Assembly (NCBI GenBank): GCA_027605045.1
Contig: JAQFWX010000078.1
Location: forward strand, 107,670 to 171,669
Reading direction: 5' to 3'
Length of the DNA stretch: 64,000 nucleotides
Source of the DNA: Phallus indusiatus
Taxonomy: Eukaryota > Basidiomycota > Agaricomycetes > Phallales > Phallaceae
Below the pieces are notes generated by a model, which was not told the DNA's origin, did not search any database, and was given only the letters and a program-made list of their open reading frames with translations. The position numbers were made by a program, and so were the translations under genes. Of the stretch, positions 34,669-47,200 are shown one piece after another; position 1 is the stretch's first letter; each line of letters starts with the position of its first letter.

Positions 34669-37088
34669 CACCACAAGGTGGTCACACCAACAGGGAACGT
34701 AAACGAAGCCTGACATAAAAGTAGTGAGCTATATTCCAGGCAGCTTCAAAAGTAGGGTAGCTAACCTGTTGGCCTCTAAACTCGATTGTAGCTGAGACCT
34801 GTGTAGAGGCCATCATTGAGACGGCTAGTAACTACGCTGTTGCCTGGAAGCGGACTCACCGGTTGAGGATTCCAGACGCCATTAGTGTTGTCTAAAGACA
34901 CATAAATATTCAGTATGACGTCGGATTGACTTGCTTACCTTGCCTTTAGCAACACCATTGTAAAAAACATAAGAGTCATAATCGACGGTTTACATACATA
35001 TTACGGCGACGTACCAATTCAGCACAACTAAACCCCACCGATTGGGATCGGAAGGATTGGCACGTCCAGCAGTGTAAGCACCAACCACTAAAGCCCAGTT
35101 TAAGTTACCATTGACGGTTACACCAATACGTTGAGCAAACGGTGCGCCTGATTCCTTCGGAATCACGATACGGGAGGTTTGGGCCATTACATAATCTATG
35201 AGGCTTAATCATCGAGGACAAAGGCTGAAGAAGGGAAAGAATCCTCACATTCTTCATTGACACTGTACTGACCGTTGGATATAGTGACAACACCCCGACA
35301 GCCTCCTCCACAGCTGTCGCTGCCAGAAAGAATGGGATCGCCGTTTGGATCAAGCGCTAAATTCCACATCATCGCCGTCCGGCCCCAATTCTCTGGACTT
35401 CCAACTAGTCTGTCAACACGTAAGTCTAGAATGATCGGGACGAAATAAATCAAATAGAGTCTCACAAATTGTCCATATACCACTGAAAGAACGTTCGTTA
35501 ACTTATCTGGGTTGAATGGGATTATTGACATGAATTACCTTGATATTGCTCCACCAATCGGTTCCGAGAGTTCCGGTGCATTCAGTTTGGAAGATGTCCT
35601 TCTCAGGGTATAGATTATGAAAAAGTGACTGATTCGAAACTCCCCCCGCATAGCAATGAAAGGAGACACCATCGAAAGCGCTACTGGCTGCTTGCATCTA
35701 TCAAAGGTATTACAGCTTGTGATGAAAACAATCGAATAATAACTAGTGATTTTACCAGCTGAACGGGGTATAGACCGGCATCATCCCAATTATGTTCATA
35801 GCCAACAATCTTGACGCTTGAAAAACCGTTGTTATTGAGCAGGGTTCTGCATTTTTGTCAGTACTAAGCTGAGCCCTGAGCGTGCGGGCGAGATACCAAC
35901 CTGAGCTGGAGTCCGACTTGCGCCTCGAGGCTGGCCGAGACCAGTGCCGTGGGGTAAGTGGAATCACTATTCTGAGGCTCGTTCTTTCATCCACGTGTAT
36001 TAGGAATGGTTGATAGGATTAGATCATGATGCAATAATAATACCTGGATTCCAATAGCATATGGAGTAATACCTCTGACATAGAGAGCTTGAACAGATTT
36101 CAACAAGTAATTAGCCACTGTAAATGATGTCGATGACACAACTACATAGGAGCTAGAGACCTTCTTACGGATGGAAACGTCACTAGACTCGAGGCTGCCT
36201 CCTGACAAACTACCACTAGATTTCATCCAAGCTGGCTAATATCGGATCTCGGTCAGCTTTGTGTCGTGTCATTGACGCTGGACAACTTACCATACTCCAG
36301 GGAACCACAAAAATCTTTACGATAGGTGATATAGACATGATATCACTGAGAGTCGACCAAACATAACTAGGAACTACATTGCTGGAAAAAGCGGCTAGAG
36401 TCGTGTCATCCCATGTGTCGTCCCAGCTGTAAGCTTCAGAAGTTGTGAGTTGGAAGAAAAAGAATGCTTTTATGAAGAACGTTAAGTACCTGTCGCTGAA
36501 AAATCTGTCGCGCCGATCGGAAGCCGCAAGGCAGTAAGACCCGCGCCTGCGAAGCCATAGGTGACTACGACATATTTTTAGATACAAATCTGATCCTGAA
36601 ATAAATGGGCACCCACCATCGAACAGTTCGTTCAATAGGTTCCAGTAATTCCCCGAGTTTTGAGACTAGTGAATATTTAGACTCAATTGATAAGCGAAGT
36701 TGGAAAGTATAACCTTGAGTTGACTGAGGAGCAAGGCGGAAGAGTCCGCTTCGACGACGCAAAGATAAGAATCAAGGAAAAGATAGAGATATAAGGACTC
36801 ACTTAGTGTCGCACCGAAACCGTCCATAGATTGGAATACTTGAGTGTCTTCAACCACGATGTCTGCGGAACCAGCAGGTCCCGGAGTACCGAAGTTGATA
36901 GGGAGCCCGTCGTTTGTTGGCCATTGAGTGAAAAGTTTCTCTCTGTCCCAAGTTGTTTGCCACTAGAAACCAATATCAGGTTGTAGCAGAGACGGGACGA
37001 GATGATGACGAACGATGTCCCAAATTTGCTGGGAAGCTACAGAAACGACGAGCAAAAGGAAGTACAAAGAAGCAGTAAAGGAGCGCAT
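34669..37088 (-). CDS. GH30 endo-beta-1,6-glucanase, tandem copy B
   Basis: Paralogue of copy A in the same orientation. The start at 37088 gives the signal peptide MRSFTASLYFLLLVVSVAS, then QQIWDI spliced to WQTTWDREKL. Conserved blocks are VVEDTQVFQSMDGFGATLS, ADSSALLLSQLK, GFAGAGLTALRLPIGATDFS, VPSYVWSTLSDIMSISP, PAWMKSSGSLSGGSLESSD, VANYLLKSVQALYVRGI, NEPQNSDSTYPTALVSA (acid/base), FDGVSFHCYAGG and TECTGTLGTDWWSN (nucleophile). Next come SPENWGRTAMMWNLALDPNG, RIGVTVNGNLNWALVVGAYT and the end ASFTFPVGVTTLWWFA. A TATA-like run lies about 40 bases upstream. Catalytic residues are intact. The two copies differ throughout, so the duplication is not recent. Confidence 0.9.
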
Positions 37089-40000
37089 GGTTTGGATTAA
37101 TTAACGGCAGACGAAAAGGAAGGTTGTATATATATACCTGTTGTTCTAAAAAGGCAATCTTGAACTGAATCAAGGCAATCCTAGGGGCCAGAGCGCCAAC
37201 GAAACGATATTTTTTGACCGAGGAGAGTTTGACTGGTCTAGTGCAACTTGGACTAGATAGGAGTAGCTATCTGTCTATTCTTGCCACTGTTCCATGGAAA
37301 CAGATATCTTGACAGAACACCTGACTAACGCCCCATATGTTTAAAAAAAACGACAATTACTGAATTTTGAAGGGCGCCGCATGGCAAAACCAAATCCGTG
37401 TCTTGATCACTGCGTCGACACACGACCCATTACGAATCACATGCGAAGGTATTGGCTAATGCCAAGGTTATAAGATATTCCTTGTTTATGAACGTTCCAA
37501 CGTAAAAAGTGTATCAAGAATGAAATTATTCCTAGAGGTTGGTTTCCCTGACAGTGCGAACGGATCGAAGAAAAATCGGTGTTTGCAGATTGATTTGTCA
37601 CGTTAGTCACGCGTTGTGGCTGGCAATTTGTGGCGCTAGCGCTCTCCTCAGGAGACTACAAAACTTTTGAAATTGCCCCACGCAGTTCTATGCTGAATTT
37701 GTTCTGTTACGTTTCTCCCCGACATGACGATCATTTATCCCCTAATGGATTTACCAAAACCTCACTAAATCTCTAGGTCATCCGCTGACGTTTTTTTTTC
37801 TCGGAGATACTGAGTGCCCATGTTTTTAAAATAAAAACTATCATATTGGACGATGCTATCACATGGATCGGCGTTCCATCCAAATGAACGCCATTGTTCC
37901 TTGTTTGATATATTTTTGAAGACGAAGCGGATGGCGGATGGCCTACATGGGATGACGAAAAGGCAGGAAACATCCGGATAAGAAGTTTGTGAGTTTATTT
38001 TAGGTTTTAAGTACTAGGCAGTGACTGAAATGCTTTAGCCGATAAATTATTCACCACAGGTTGGGATGTGCTCCAACCCACATTAGTTCAAGTACATTGG
38101 TTTAGCAACTTCTCAGGGCGTCATCCAGTGCTTCGGCAATAATTACTCTTCTACTCGGTTATAAACTATTCTTCCTCTTCTTCCAAAAAAATGCACGTCA
38201 TCAACTTTAAACTGAGGTGGACTGCAAGGTTCCTGAGCAATATCTGCTTCTGAATGCCAATTGACGTTCATTTACCCTCCAAAACCCTTCATTGCAGACC
38301 AAGAACTTACGTTGCCAGTTTCACGCGGTTTACATCGGAAAAATGATCTGGGAACCGGTCTTTGACATTTGGACATTGACAATGCTGACCATTCTGTCAA
38401 CCAGTCTACTCTTTGTCTGGAAATCATCCTCTGCAGTCAACCCACGTGGCAAGCTTGAGCTGTCCATGTGAACCGCCGGCACCGTGTCCTCAGGGCAGCC
38501 AAGGCGGTAAAACCATTTTGGTCGTTCATAGCCTTATTTGTGCAAAGGCGAAGCTAAACTCTCAAGACTGAGACTACGTGATTTTGAAAGAAGAGCTTCA
38601 AAAGCTTGTCTAGCCTCACCTCTTTAGTGGTAAATCTCATGGTCGCCTTCCCACGAATCATGCAATGACATGCGCAGTAGGTCACAATAATAAGGGGAAT
38701 GTTCATTTTATGGTTAGGCTTACGATGGCTATATTTACTAGACCTAGGATATTGGAGGGGTCGGTGTTGATCTTTAAACATCTAATTGTAATCACTACTG
38801 AAGAAACTTTTAAGCGAGAGTGATAAAAAAAACTAGGTGAGCTTCCATCAGTTTTCAAAACTTCCCCTTTGTTCAATTTTGTTATTCAAGGTCTTTGCCC
38901 CCTTATAAAAATAAACTTTTTCTCCTTCTCTTTGGTGTCAGAACAAATGATATGGTGATATTGGCTTCACGCAGAACTCGAACCGCCGCTCCTATTTTAA
39001 TGGGCGTTCATAGCCAATAAGCAAGCATTTTTTTTGGATCGCATTAGCCCGCACGTATATGGTCATCTGAGACTGGATTAACTCAGCGATTCTAAAAACA
39101 AACTCTAATCTAAATTGAGAACCGTGCGTCTATTTCCTTCCCTTACATAAATGCACGCGATAGGACGCAGAGAGCGATCATTCTGACAGCTGACAACACC
39201 ATGGAATATTTCCCCAGGATTCACATCAATACTTCACATTTGCGGTCGTTTCTCATGAGAATATATGACGTTTTTCTAGCACGATGGCATCTGATAACCT
39301 CTAATCATCTTTCGGAGACTGATGGGATCAAAATTTTTTTTCATCCATCTCGCTGACTGGTTTCTCGTTCAAGCCTCCGCTATTCAGGTTGAGGTTGCTC
39401 AAATTTTCAAATCTGTCTTGTAAATCGTAAGTTACGAGACCAAATAACGCCTTCTCTTTTTCAAACTCTGAAGACCTGTGCGAAAAAAAAAGTTGTTGGA
39501 CCGAAATATAACTTTGCACGAAGTTGCGGTCGCGTCGAACTTAGGCATCAATGTGTCGCATGATAACTTCCAGCTTAATCGATGATGGTGATACATTCCA
39601 ACACATCGAAACCATGCCATGTATGTGTCTTATCAGTTAACAACTTTGAACTGATGCGGTCATTTGCAGCTCTGGAAGGTCTCCTCATCTCAGTAGTACA
39701 TCATAAATCATGATGGCTATTGCCGGTGTGCAATGTATTGTAATGTATTGACATACGTGGGCATTTAATCCTTTTTCAAAGATGCGATTCCGGTTGTATC
39801 GTATCAATTGAAATGCGTTAGACAGTTACGTGGGTGAGCGGGTTCACATTGGTGTGCAGATTGAACTGAGGTAACATAGATGACTGTAATGATCAAAAGC
39901 TACACATCAACTCAGTACTATGCCATTGGCAGCCGAGACAAGTTGAAATAACTGGAATCGAGCAATAAACGCTGGATCGTTGGTTTTTTCCTTTTTTCTT

Positions 40001-40850
40001 TTCCGCTGCAGCCTGACATGTTTTCCAGCTTCTTCGTGCCAAATCCATATCTGATCCTCTCGATAGTATCGCTAATTCACCATCGGCAAAAGCCGGTAGG
40101 TCGGGCATAGGATATAGCACTCGTGACCTAAGCCTATGCGGACGTCTCGAACACTGTTAGGCACAATCAAAACACGGTTCGCTCATTATGAGAGGACGAT
40201 TCCATTGCATCAATTACATCACTTGAAAAAATACAAAAATTACACCACAGACATCTTCGAATGGTGAATACTACCGTTTTTCCTTATGGACTAATCTTGG
40301 CCGCATTGCCAACCAATGCGAGAAACAATTTTCCGTAAATGTACGTAATGTTAAAAAAAAAACTAAAACCTCGTCAAGCTCGTATATACTATCATCATCC
40401 CCAGGCTGCCCTGGTTCGTGATTTTCTTCTGTATGTTTGCGTCGAGTTTCACGTTTTCATTCCTAATTATGGTCCACATGTCAGTGTCTGGAGGTGTGTA
40501 GAAGATTTTTTCATGTCCAGATTGTGATCCAGTGCTTCTTTCATCCAGATAAAACGAAACCATTGGCACGGTATTTGGAAAGAGCCGACGCACTTCTACC
40601 AGTGCAGCGATGTACATTTACGTATATCCAATCAGTGTCTACTACGTTCAGCGACTATCCAAATGTGTAGCGTGAACTGTCAAACTGCGGAACTTTATTG
40701 TCGAATGCGGACATGCATTCAAGCTCAGTGGAGTATGGTGCGATACAGCATGCACGAGTAAATAAACACAAGTCATCCTTATAAAGGCTGTCATTTTATC
40801 TGATTCATTTGCGCCCTCAAACCTGTCACTTAATACTCAAACACTGGTCA
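37089..40850. other. Gene-poor stretch with scattered minus-strand coding-like islands
   Basis: No complete gene can be assembled. Minus-strand islands with protein-like composition occur at about 37,780-37,970 (NKEQWRSFGWNADPCDSIVQ), 38,350-38,530 (WFYRLGCPEDTVPAVHMDSS), 38,550-38,640 (EARQAFEALLSKSRSLSLES), 39,328-39,519, 39,893-40,120 and 40,363-40,617 (LFPNTVPMVSFYLDERSTGS). They are separated by stops and lack a known family. They could be exons of one or more unidentified genes, or decayed remnants. I found no terminal inverted repeats or transposase motifs. Confidence 0.3.
37128..37137 (-). promoter_or_regulatory. TATA-like box of GH30 copy B
   Basis: A GTATATATATAC run, symmetric on both strands, lies about 40 bases upstream of the ATG at 37088. 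Motif and position only. Confidence 0.4.
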
Positions 40851-41353
40851 ATGTTTATGACTCAACCCCCAAATTGGCCGTTTTCTATCAATCTGACGAG
40901 AGGTAGGTACTAAAAGTAAATTTCTTTACCCTGCGCACACCGCTTAGCTGTAACCTATCCTCAGGAATCGTTACTGGTTTTCGTCGGGAAGATCCAAGTG
41001 AAATCCGCCAAATCACAAAGTTGGACGATAAACTAATCATCAACACCCAAATCCGTCAGGATGGGGAATTAGTTCCCCAGCCACGAAAAGAAATTATCGC
41101 TAGCGAACAATCTCCTAAACTCGAGGAACTCAAGACGATTCTTGAAGAACTTCCCGTAGATCGGTATGGAGTTGAGGATATTTATAAACTAAAAACGAGT
41201 ATTGCGTTTTTTGAGGGTAATTGGTTCTGGTGGAATAAGATATCGACAGGTACTGAGGGAAAAAGCGATGTTGTGCCTACGGATGAGAATAAGGCTTCTT
41301 TCCAAAAGGCCATTGATATTATCGAGTATATTGCTAACGCCAAAACACAATAA
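40851..41353 (+). CDS. Small hypothetical protein, 146 aa
   Basis: Two exons: 40851-40902 (MFMTQPPNWPFSINLTR) and 40965-41353, joined in frame by a 62-base GT-AG intron, giving GIVTGFRREDPSEIRQITK. The rest is a soluble, mixed-charge protein with KLEELKTILEELPVDRYGVE and an aromatic patch FFEGNWFWWNK. It ends IDIIEYIANAKTQ. There is no signal peptide or membrane segment. No family is recognised. The clean splice and consistent composition argue that it is a real gene. A second Met at 40857 could be the start instead. Confidence 0.6.
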
Positions 41354-44236
41354 TGTACTCTTGTTATTTCCAACCAAGTCGTGTATTGTGTTACTTCGCG
41401 GCTGCCTCATAAATACATATGTATATCTCAACCTAATCAACGGATCTCTAGTAGGGCTTTATTCTTTCGCATTGGTTACTAGAGGTCACTCCTTATCTCA
41501 GTTTGATGAGTGCTCAGCACGACGTTAACGGAGATGACAGAAATCAATCAAAAGCCACCGATCAGACCACTATGATGACTGTCAATACTTACGAGTTGGG
41601 TAACTGAATTAAAATCAAAACAGTAACCAAAGGATCGTTGACATTCTCTTATTTCCGCCACAGTTGGACACGTTTTTTTCATTGTTTGACGGTTTCTTCG
41701 CAATACCAAATTCGTTCCCACCCTGACATCAGTGATATCTCTGGTCCATGGCATGAATCCCAGGCGACACCATTGTTCTCGTAGACTACTTTGTGTTACT
41801 TTTTTGGTATTAACTGATATGTCTTTTGATATTAACTAGAAATGAAGCGTCATCTACATCTTGCAAGCATTCACTCCTTTTGCGGAGCTGAGTCTGGCCA
41901 TGGCTACGCTGGTATCTTCAAAGCTAGAAAGTTATCAGCCCATCCTTTTCCGGGTATTCGATATACCAACCAAAAATTTTGAGGCTGCTTATAAAACCAG
42001 TTTGGTCTTTTGTTCACTATCGTTTTGCCTGGTGCACTTTGTATCTGCTTTTGGAGGGTCTCTATGATTAAGCCCATGGCTTTCTCAAATTAATGAGATC
42101 TACGGTGAATAGTGTGACTATTAATTTTCTTTTGGCGAGACCATAACTCGATAGTAATCACATGAATTAAATGTTCGATAATGGGATGATTTGCTCCGAA
42201 CACGGTTGATTCCAATGGCTAATTATGAAAGGATTAAAAACGCGTCCAGTTTCCTCACCAAATTTAGTCTTATCTTCCGACAGACGATTGAACCATGGCT
42301 TGAGATTGAAGATACAGGGAACTCGTACTTGGGGTTGATCGTACTCCATTCCCAGACTGAAAGTCAATTTCAACTGATAGGAGGCAAACTAAGCGAACGG
42401 TATGAAACCAAAATTTAGGACCTGAATCGCAGCACCTAGTTTGCCTGTGTTAGTTCAAAAAATGCATCAGCTATGCAATTTGCAAATTCCAAACTAGTGA
42501 AATCGAAGCTATTGACTATATGAGTGGTGTGCCTGGCTTGCCCAAAGCGTTGTTCGAAAAAGAGAGATCATTTTTCGTTGTTTCTCGCACAAAAGCTTCG
42601 CGACCGTAAGTGTGCCAGCACAGGAAACCTCCTCAACAATTCGCGACCGTAAGTTTGAATTGCTGAGTACCAAACAAAAGAGAGATGGATCAACAGAGTT
42701 GCTCGCCGGTTCCGTAACTGGACAAACAAATTAATTACGTATTGTTTAGGACTATTAGGACCCGGTAAGTCGGCCAAACAGGTAAGGCACTTATGGGTGG
42801 CGGCGGCGAGCTCGGCCGGGTTTTCCCGTGCTAAAATTGAAGCTATTAACTTCATAGAAGAAGTGAAAATTTTGGTGTCATGGACTCACGGTTGAATTGT
42901 TAAATAATGGGAGAAGGCCAGTGGAGTGGTCATTATACAATGCTCTGCATGGGCTTTTTGTTTGTTATTGAATAAAGCAACCAACATGTACAGCCTTTCA
43001 AGCTCTCAAGGATGAGCATTTGTTTCCGGACACAGCTAGGGCACGTGAAATGATGAAAGCGGTGAGGATGCTGTACATCGAGGACGCCCGTAATTCCTAG
43101 ACAGACTTTTTTTTTCAAAGAATGTTTCTGGTAGGATGCGCAGCGATGACTGCTTCCGGGAGATTTACAGCCGAGGCACTGAGAGGTAAGACCAGACATC
43201 TCAAAGACGCGTAGAAGCTGTTTCTTCTTTTTTTTCTTCAGCAGAATGCACATGCACCCGAGTTCTTTAACTATATGGGCGACAGTTTTAATTGCGTCGA
43301 GGTATGAAGCATCATTAAAGCCCAGAGACAAAGATGTACGGAGGACTTCGCTCTCCGGGCGAGTACTACGCTAGGAGGATTCTAATACAATGGCATGGTC
43401 GTGACTCCTCCGTGTCCTTTGCGTGAAGATTCTTCCGGTCAGTGACGATTATGGCTAAATAACAAGAGGATCCAATATCGACGCGTTTCAATCTGCAGGA
43501 TTGACCAGGATTGACCACGATAACTAGAAGACGCACAGCATGCAGCCAATTGCAGTGTAAATAGGTCCGTGCATGTGTATTCGCTATTACGTCCAAAGAA
43601 CACATTGTAGACATGGCTCTTTGCCTATGACCGCGAGTAATTATACTACTAGTAGGTGTCCTTCCCTGACTCCGTCGCTCATTTTTTCCCGAATTCTGAG
43701 ATTTGCAGGGGCGGGGACGTTATCCTTCAGACCTTGACAGGAGTAGTATGATTTCATCACAGTTTGATTGAATTTGAGCTTTTGCAGATCCTTGTTGATG
43801 TCAAAGGCTCTTTCAAAGCTCGAGAAAAGATCGGTATACAAACGTCATGTGTGTATCATCGTCTCTCGAATTTTGGGTGAATATGAATGTTCATCTAATA
43901 AACAACAAAGAAAAAAAAGAAAACCAACCCAATCCAACAACCTTTGACACAAGATTGATTGTTCTTTTCCTCAAACCACACAGCATCTCAACATATACAC
44001 TCTCACACGGGCACGAATAAAATAAAAACAGAAAAATAAAAATAACTAATATATATAAATTTTTCGCATTAACCCAAAATGATAATTCTTCAAAAACGTG
44101 TGCCGTGGGAAAGCCTCCAATACTCCGGTGCATTCAAATACCGACAAGAACATTCCCCGCTCACTCTCTTCCTCATCCTCCTCCTCCCTCTCCTCTTCTT
44201 TTCCTTCCATAACTTCCGACTGACTCATCCCGTCTT
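41354..44236. other. Gene-poor stretch with unassigned frames on both strands
   Basis: Protein-like islands on the minus strand: 41,548-41,800 (REQWCRLGFMPWTRDITDVR), 42,568-42,855 (ILARENPAELAAATHKCLTC), 43,270-43,370 (SLGFNDASYLDAIKTVAHIV) and 43,641-43,841 (FERAFDINKDLQKLKFNQTV). A plus frame at 42,191-42,418 is equally plausible against its antisense. No family is recognised and no consistent exon chain was found. A 14-base word TTCGCGACCGTAAG repeats at about 42,599 and 42,642. The last 190 bases are the leader of the zinc-finger gene. Confidence 0.3.
44050..44060 (+). promoter_or_regulatory. TATA-like box of the Crz1-like gene
   Basis: TATATATAAAT lies about 180 bases upstream of the ATG at 44237, which suits a leader of roughly 150 bases. 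Motif and position only. Confidence 0.4.
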
Positions 44237-47200
44237 ATGTCTGCTCCACAGTTAAATAGTCCACCGATAAATATCCACATTCAACCGGACGAAAGGTTCC
44301 CTGCTAGTCCTTGGAACGAATACGACACAGACTGGAAATTCCCTACCGAACCTGACATGGACAACCCTAATTCTAACACCTACACTCCAAGCTATGGCTC
44401 TTTTAATTCCATGGGCTCACGCTCCCCCTCCTGGGGCGGTCGAGAAGCCGAGGATCCCATGAATCTTTACGAGAACGACGACATATTCAACCACTCAAAT
44501 CGCCGCCAACAAACAGACTACAATCCGGCCCACTATGATGGCAACATTGTCGGCGAGATGGACGATATGGATGACATTCCTTCTGTCCCATTGGAAACGG
44601 CCGGGGGTCTCAACCTACCACCCCCATCATCCATCCCAAACAACAGGTACTCTCCCACCTCAAACCATGGGTCTCCTTCCTCATCTCGGTCGAGAGGCTC
44701 ATCCGTTTCGTCGATGTATCATTCGGTCCCATCACCGCCGAAAACTGTTTATACTGCCTCGTTGACCAATCCTAATCCGCCACTCAGCGGAACCAAGACC
44801 CAATCTCCTCCGGCGCTCGTTATACCCGACGATGTTCAACAACAAGCGCAAATACAGCGCGGAGGGCTTGGACATCAACAACAGCAGAATCCCATGAGTA
44901 TTAATATTGTCCCGAGTACCCCCATCGGAGGGTTAGGCGACCCTAAAGGTAATGAGAACAGCGCTTTTTGATATGTTTTTTTTTTTTTGGTTTTTCTGAC
45001 TAAGACTCTTTCTTTCTCTGATTCCTTTAAGATCATGTGTTTTCGCAACCATCAAACTCGACTGCCGCTCAGGAAGCCTGGCAAACTCATACTCGACACT
45101 CATCTTCCGAATTACCTTACAGTTTTACCCAGCACCGATCTCCAGCTTTATCTGCCGCCTCATCTCTTCATAACAGTCCACTACCCCCCACGAGTTCTTT
45201 GCCTAACATAGGTATGCTGGGTGGCATGGAAAGCACTACGCCTCTCATACCGCCACACTCCCTTCACAACTCACCATTACACCACTCCATACCGATACCA
45301 CCTTCATCTTCTTCCCCTATACCCTCTGCGTCACCCGCCGCCCTATCTCTTCATAACTCGCCACTCCTCCAAGGGTCCTACGGCAATAACAACCAACATC
45401 ATCCTTCTTCTGCACGTAACTCCCCAATTCCATCCTACAGAGGTGCCCCGACACATGTGCGTGCCACTTCGGACGAGTTCCTTCTACCCGAATCAATCCA
45501 CCAACGTCCTCGTGCTTCTAGCTGGGGCGAACACAATGCACCTAGCATAGGTGTCACGTCAACATCATCCGGTGGCTCGCTAGGTCTTAACTTCCTTACC
45601 GGCCCGCCACCACCTTCGAGAGGGTTGTATCCATCATCTATGGACGGTCCATTTGGCGAAACTTCTTCGTCGATGGGCGATCTTCTCCAGCCACCCCCGA
45701 ATACGGGCGGATTGGGTCTTGGGTTGGGTCTATCCTCGGGCGCGCCAATTCGTCGAGCGCGTTCCGACGCGGGCGGTGCTCATCGCAAAATCAAAAGCGA
45801 AGATCTGCGTGACTACTATGCTAGTGGAGGAGGAGGAGGCGGTGGAAACGGTGGCGGTGCCTACCGTACAGACTCCCTCTCTGTGCCGTCACCATCCCTC
45901 GGACTAGCCAATATAGCCAATATATCCCTTAACCCAAGCGGTTCTATTAGTCCTGCGCCGGGACGATCACCCCATTTAGGGCACCGCACGTCCTCGAGTC
46001 TTTCTAATCCCATCGGACACACGGTTGGAACTAGTCATCGGAGCAGCCACTCAATTGGAAGCTCCGCTGGTTTCCATTCGCAGCGCTCAAGTCCGTATCC
46101 TAGTCCGCATGCAAGCCCCAACATCAGAGGATCGACGCTCTCGAACGATGTGGATGCATTCGGAGGCGGCGCTGGTGGTGGCGGCTACACAGGTGGAATG
46201 AGCTATCCGGGTGGACTGTTAAGCGTTCCTGGTGCTCCTCCGTATATTGGAGGTGGAACCCCTGGAGGTCCACAATCCGGAATGGGAATTGGGTTAGCCA
46301 GTTTGAGTATCAGTGGTGGTGGTGGTAATAATAATGGTAATAATAACAATGTGATGGGAGGACCTGGTGCGGAGCCTGTGCTCAATCCGCCGAAGAAGTT
46401 GGTTACGACTAAAGCGACACACGATGCGAGTACTGCGCGGAGGAAGAACGATGCGGCTTTTATATGTCCTGTACCAGGATGTGGAAGTACTTTTACTAGG
46501 AGTTTCAATTTGAAAGGTGAGCTGGGGAAGATTGTTAGGCTGCTTTTACTTAAATCGTGTTTTAAGGTCATTTGCGTTCGCATAACGAGGAGAGACCGTT
46601 CAAATGCAAATGGCCGGGCTGTGAAAAGGGCTTTGCAAGGCAACATGACTGTAAACGTCACGAAGCTTTACATCTCAACATCCGACCATATACGTGTACC
46701 GGCTGTAAGAAGACATTCGCTCGCATGGACGCTCTTAATCGACATCGTGAGTTCTGTCCTGATTGATCGCCCTCTCTCGCCCCTTCCTTTGCTCTCCTTT
46801 CTTTTCTTTTATTTTATTTTATTCTCCTCTCTGGACATGTTTGTTTTCTCATTTTCCTTTTAATTTATTCACTTCGAGCTATTTTTTCTGTTTTCGTGAG
46901 ATCGTGCCCATGTATACATTTCAAGAAGGGAAGAGAGGAGGTGGGTTCCTACGAACACGCCGCCTTCTTCTCCTTTTATCTACACTAAGAGATGAAAAAA
47001 ATACCATTCTTTTCTTTAATTATTATTTATTCACTCCCACCCCATTTTTCTCTTTCTCTTTCAACCGACTTATCGCAAAACCCTCTACTTACCTCAGTTC
47101 GCTCTGAAGGCGGTGCCGAGTGTCTAGGACACGATCCAGGAGCAGCAAATAATCTCAGTCCGAACGCTGCAAATTCGACAACGCCGTCGCCGATGCTTGG

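Noticed and set aside
38970..39000. Possible tRNA T-arm on the minus strand (GGTTCGAGTTC)
   Set aside because: The flanking bases do not pair as a T-stem and no A-box or acceptor stem is found.
46203..46661. 152-codon minus-strand ORF inside the zinc-finger gene
   Set aside because: It is a shadow of Gly/Pro-rich coding sequence on the plus strand, with no independent signature.
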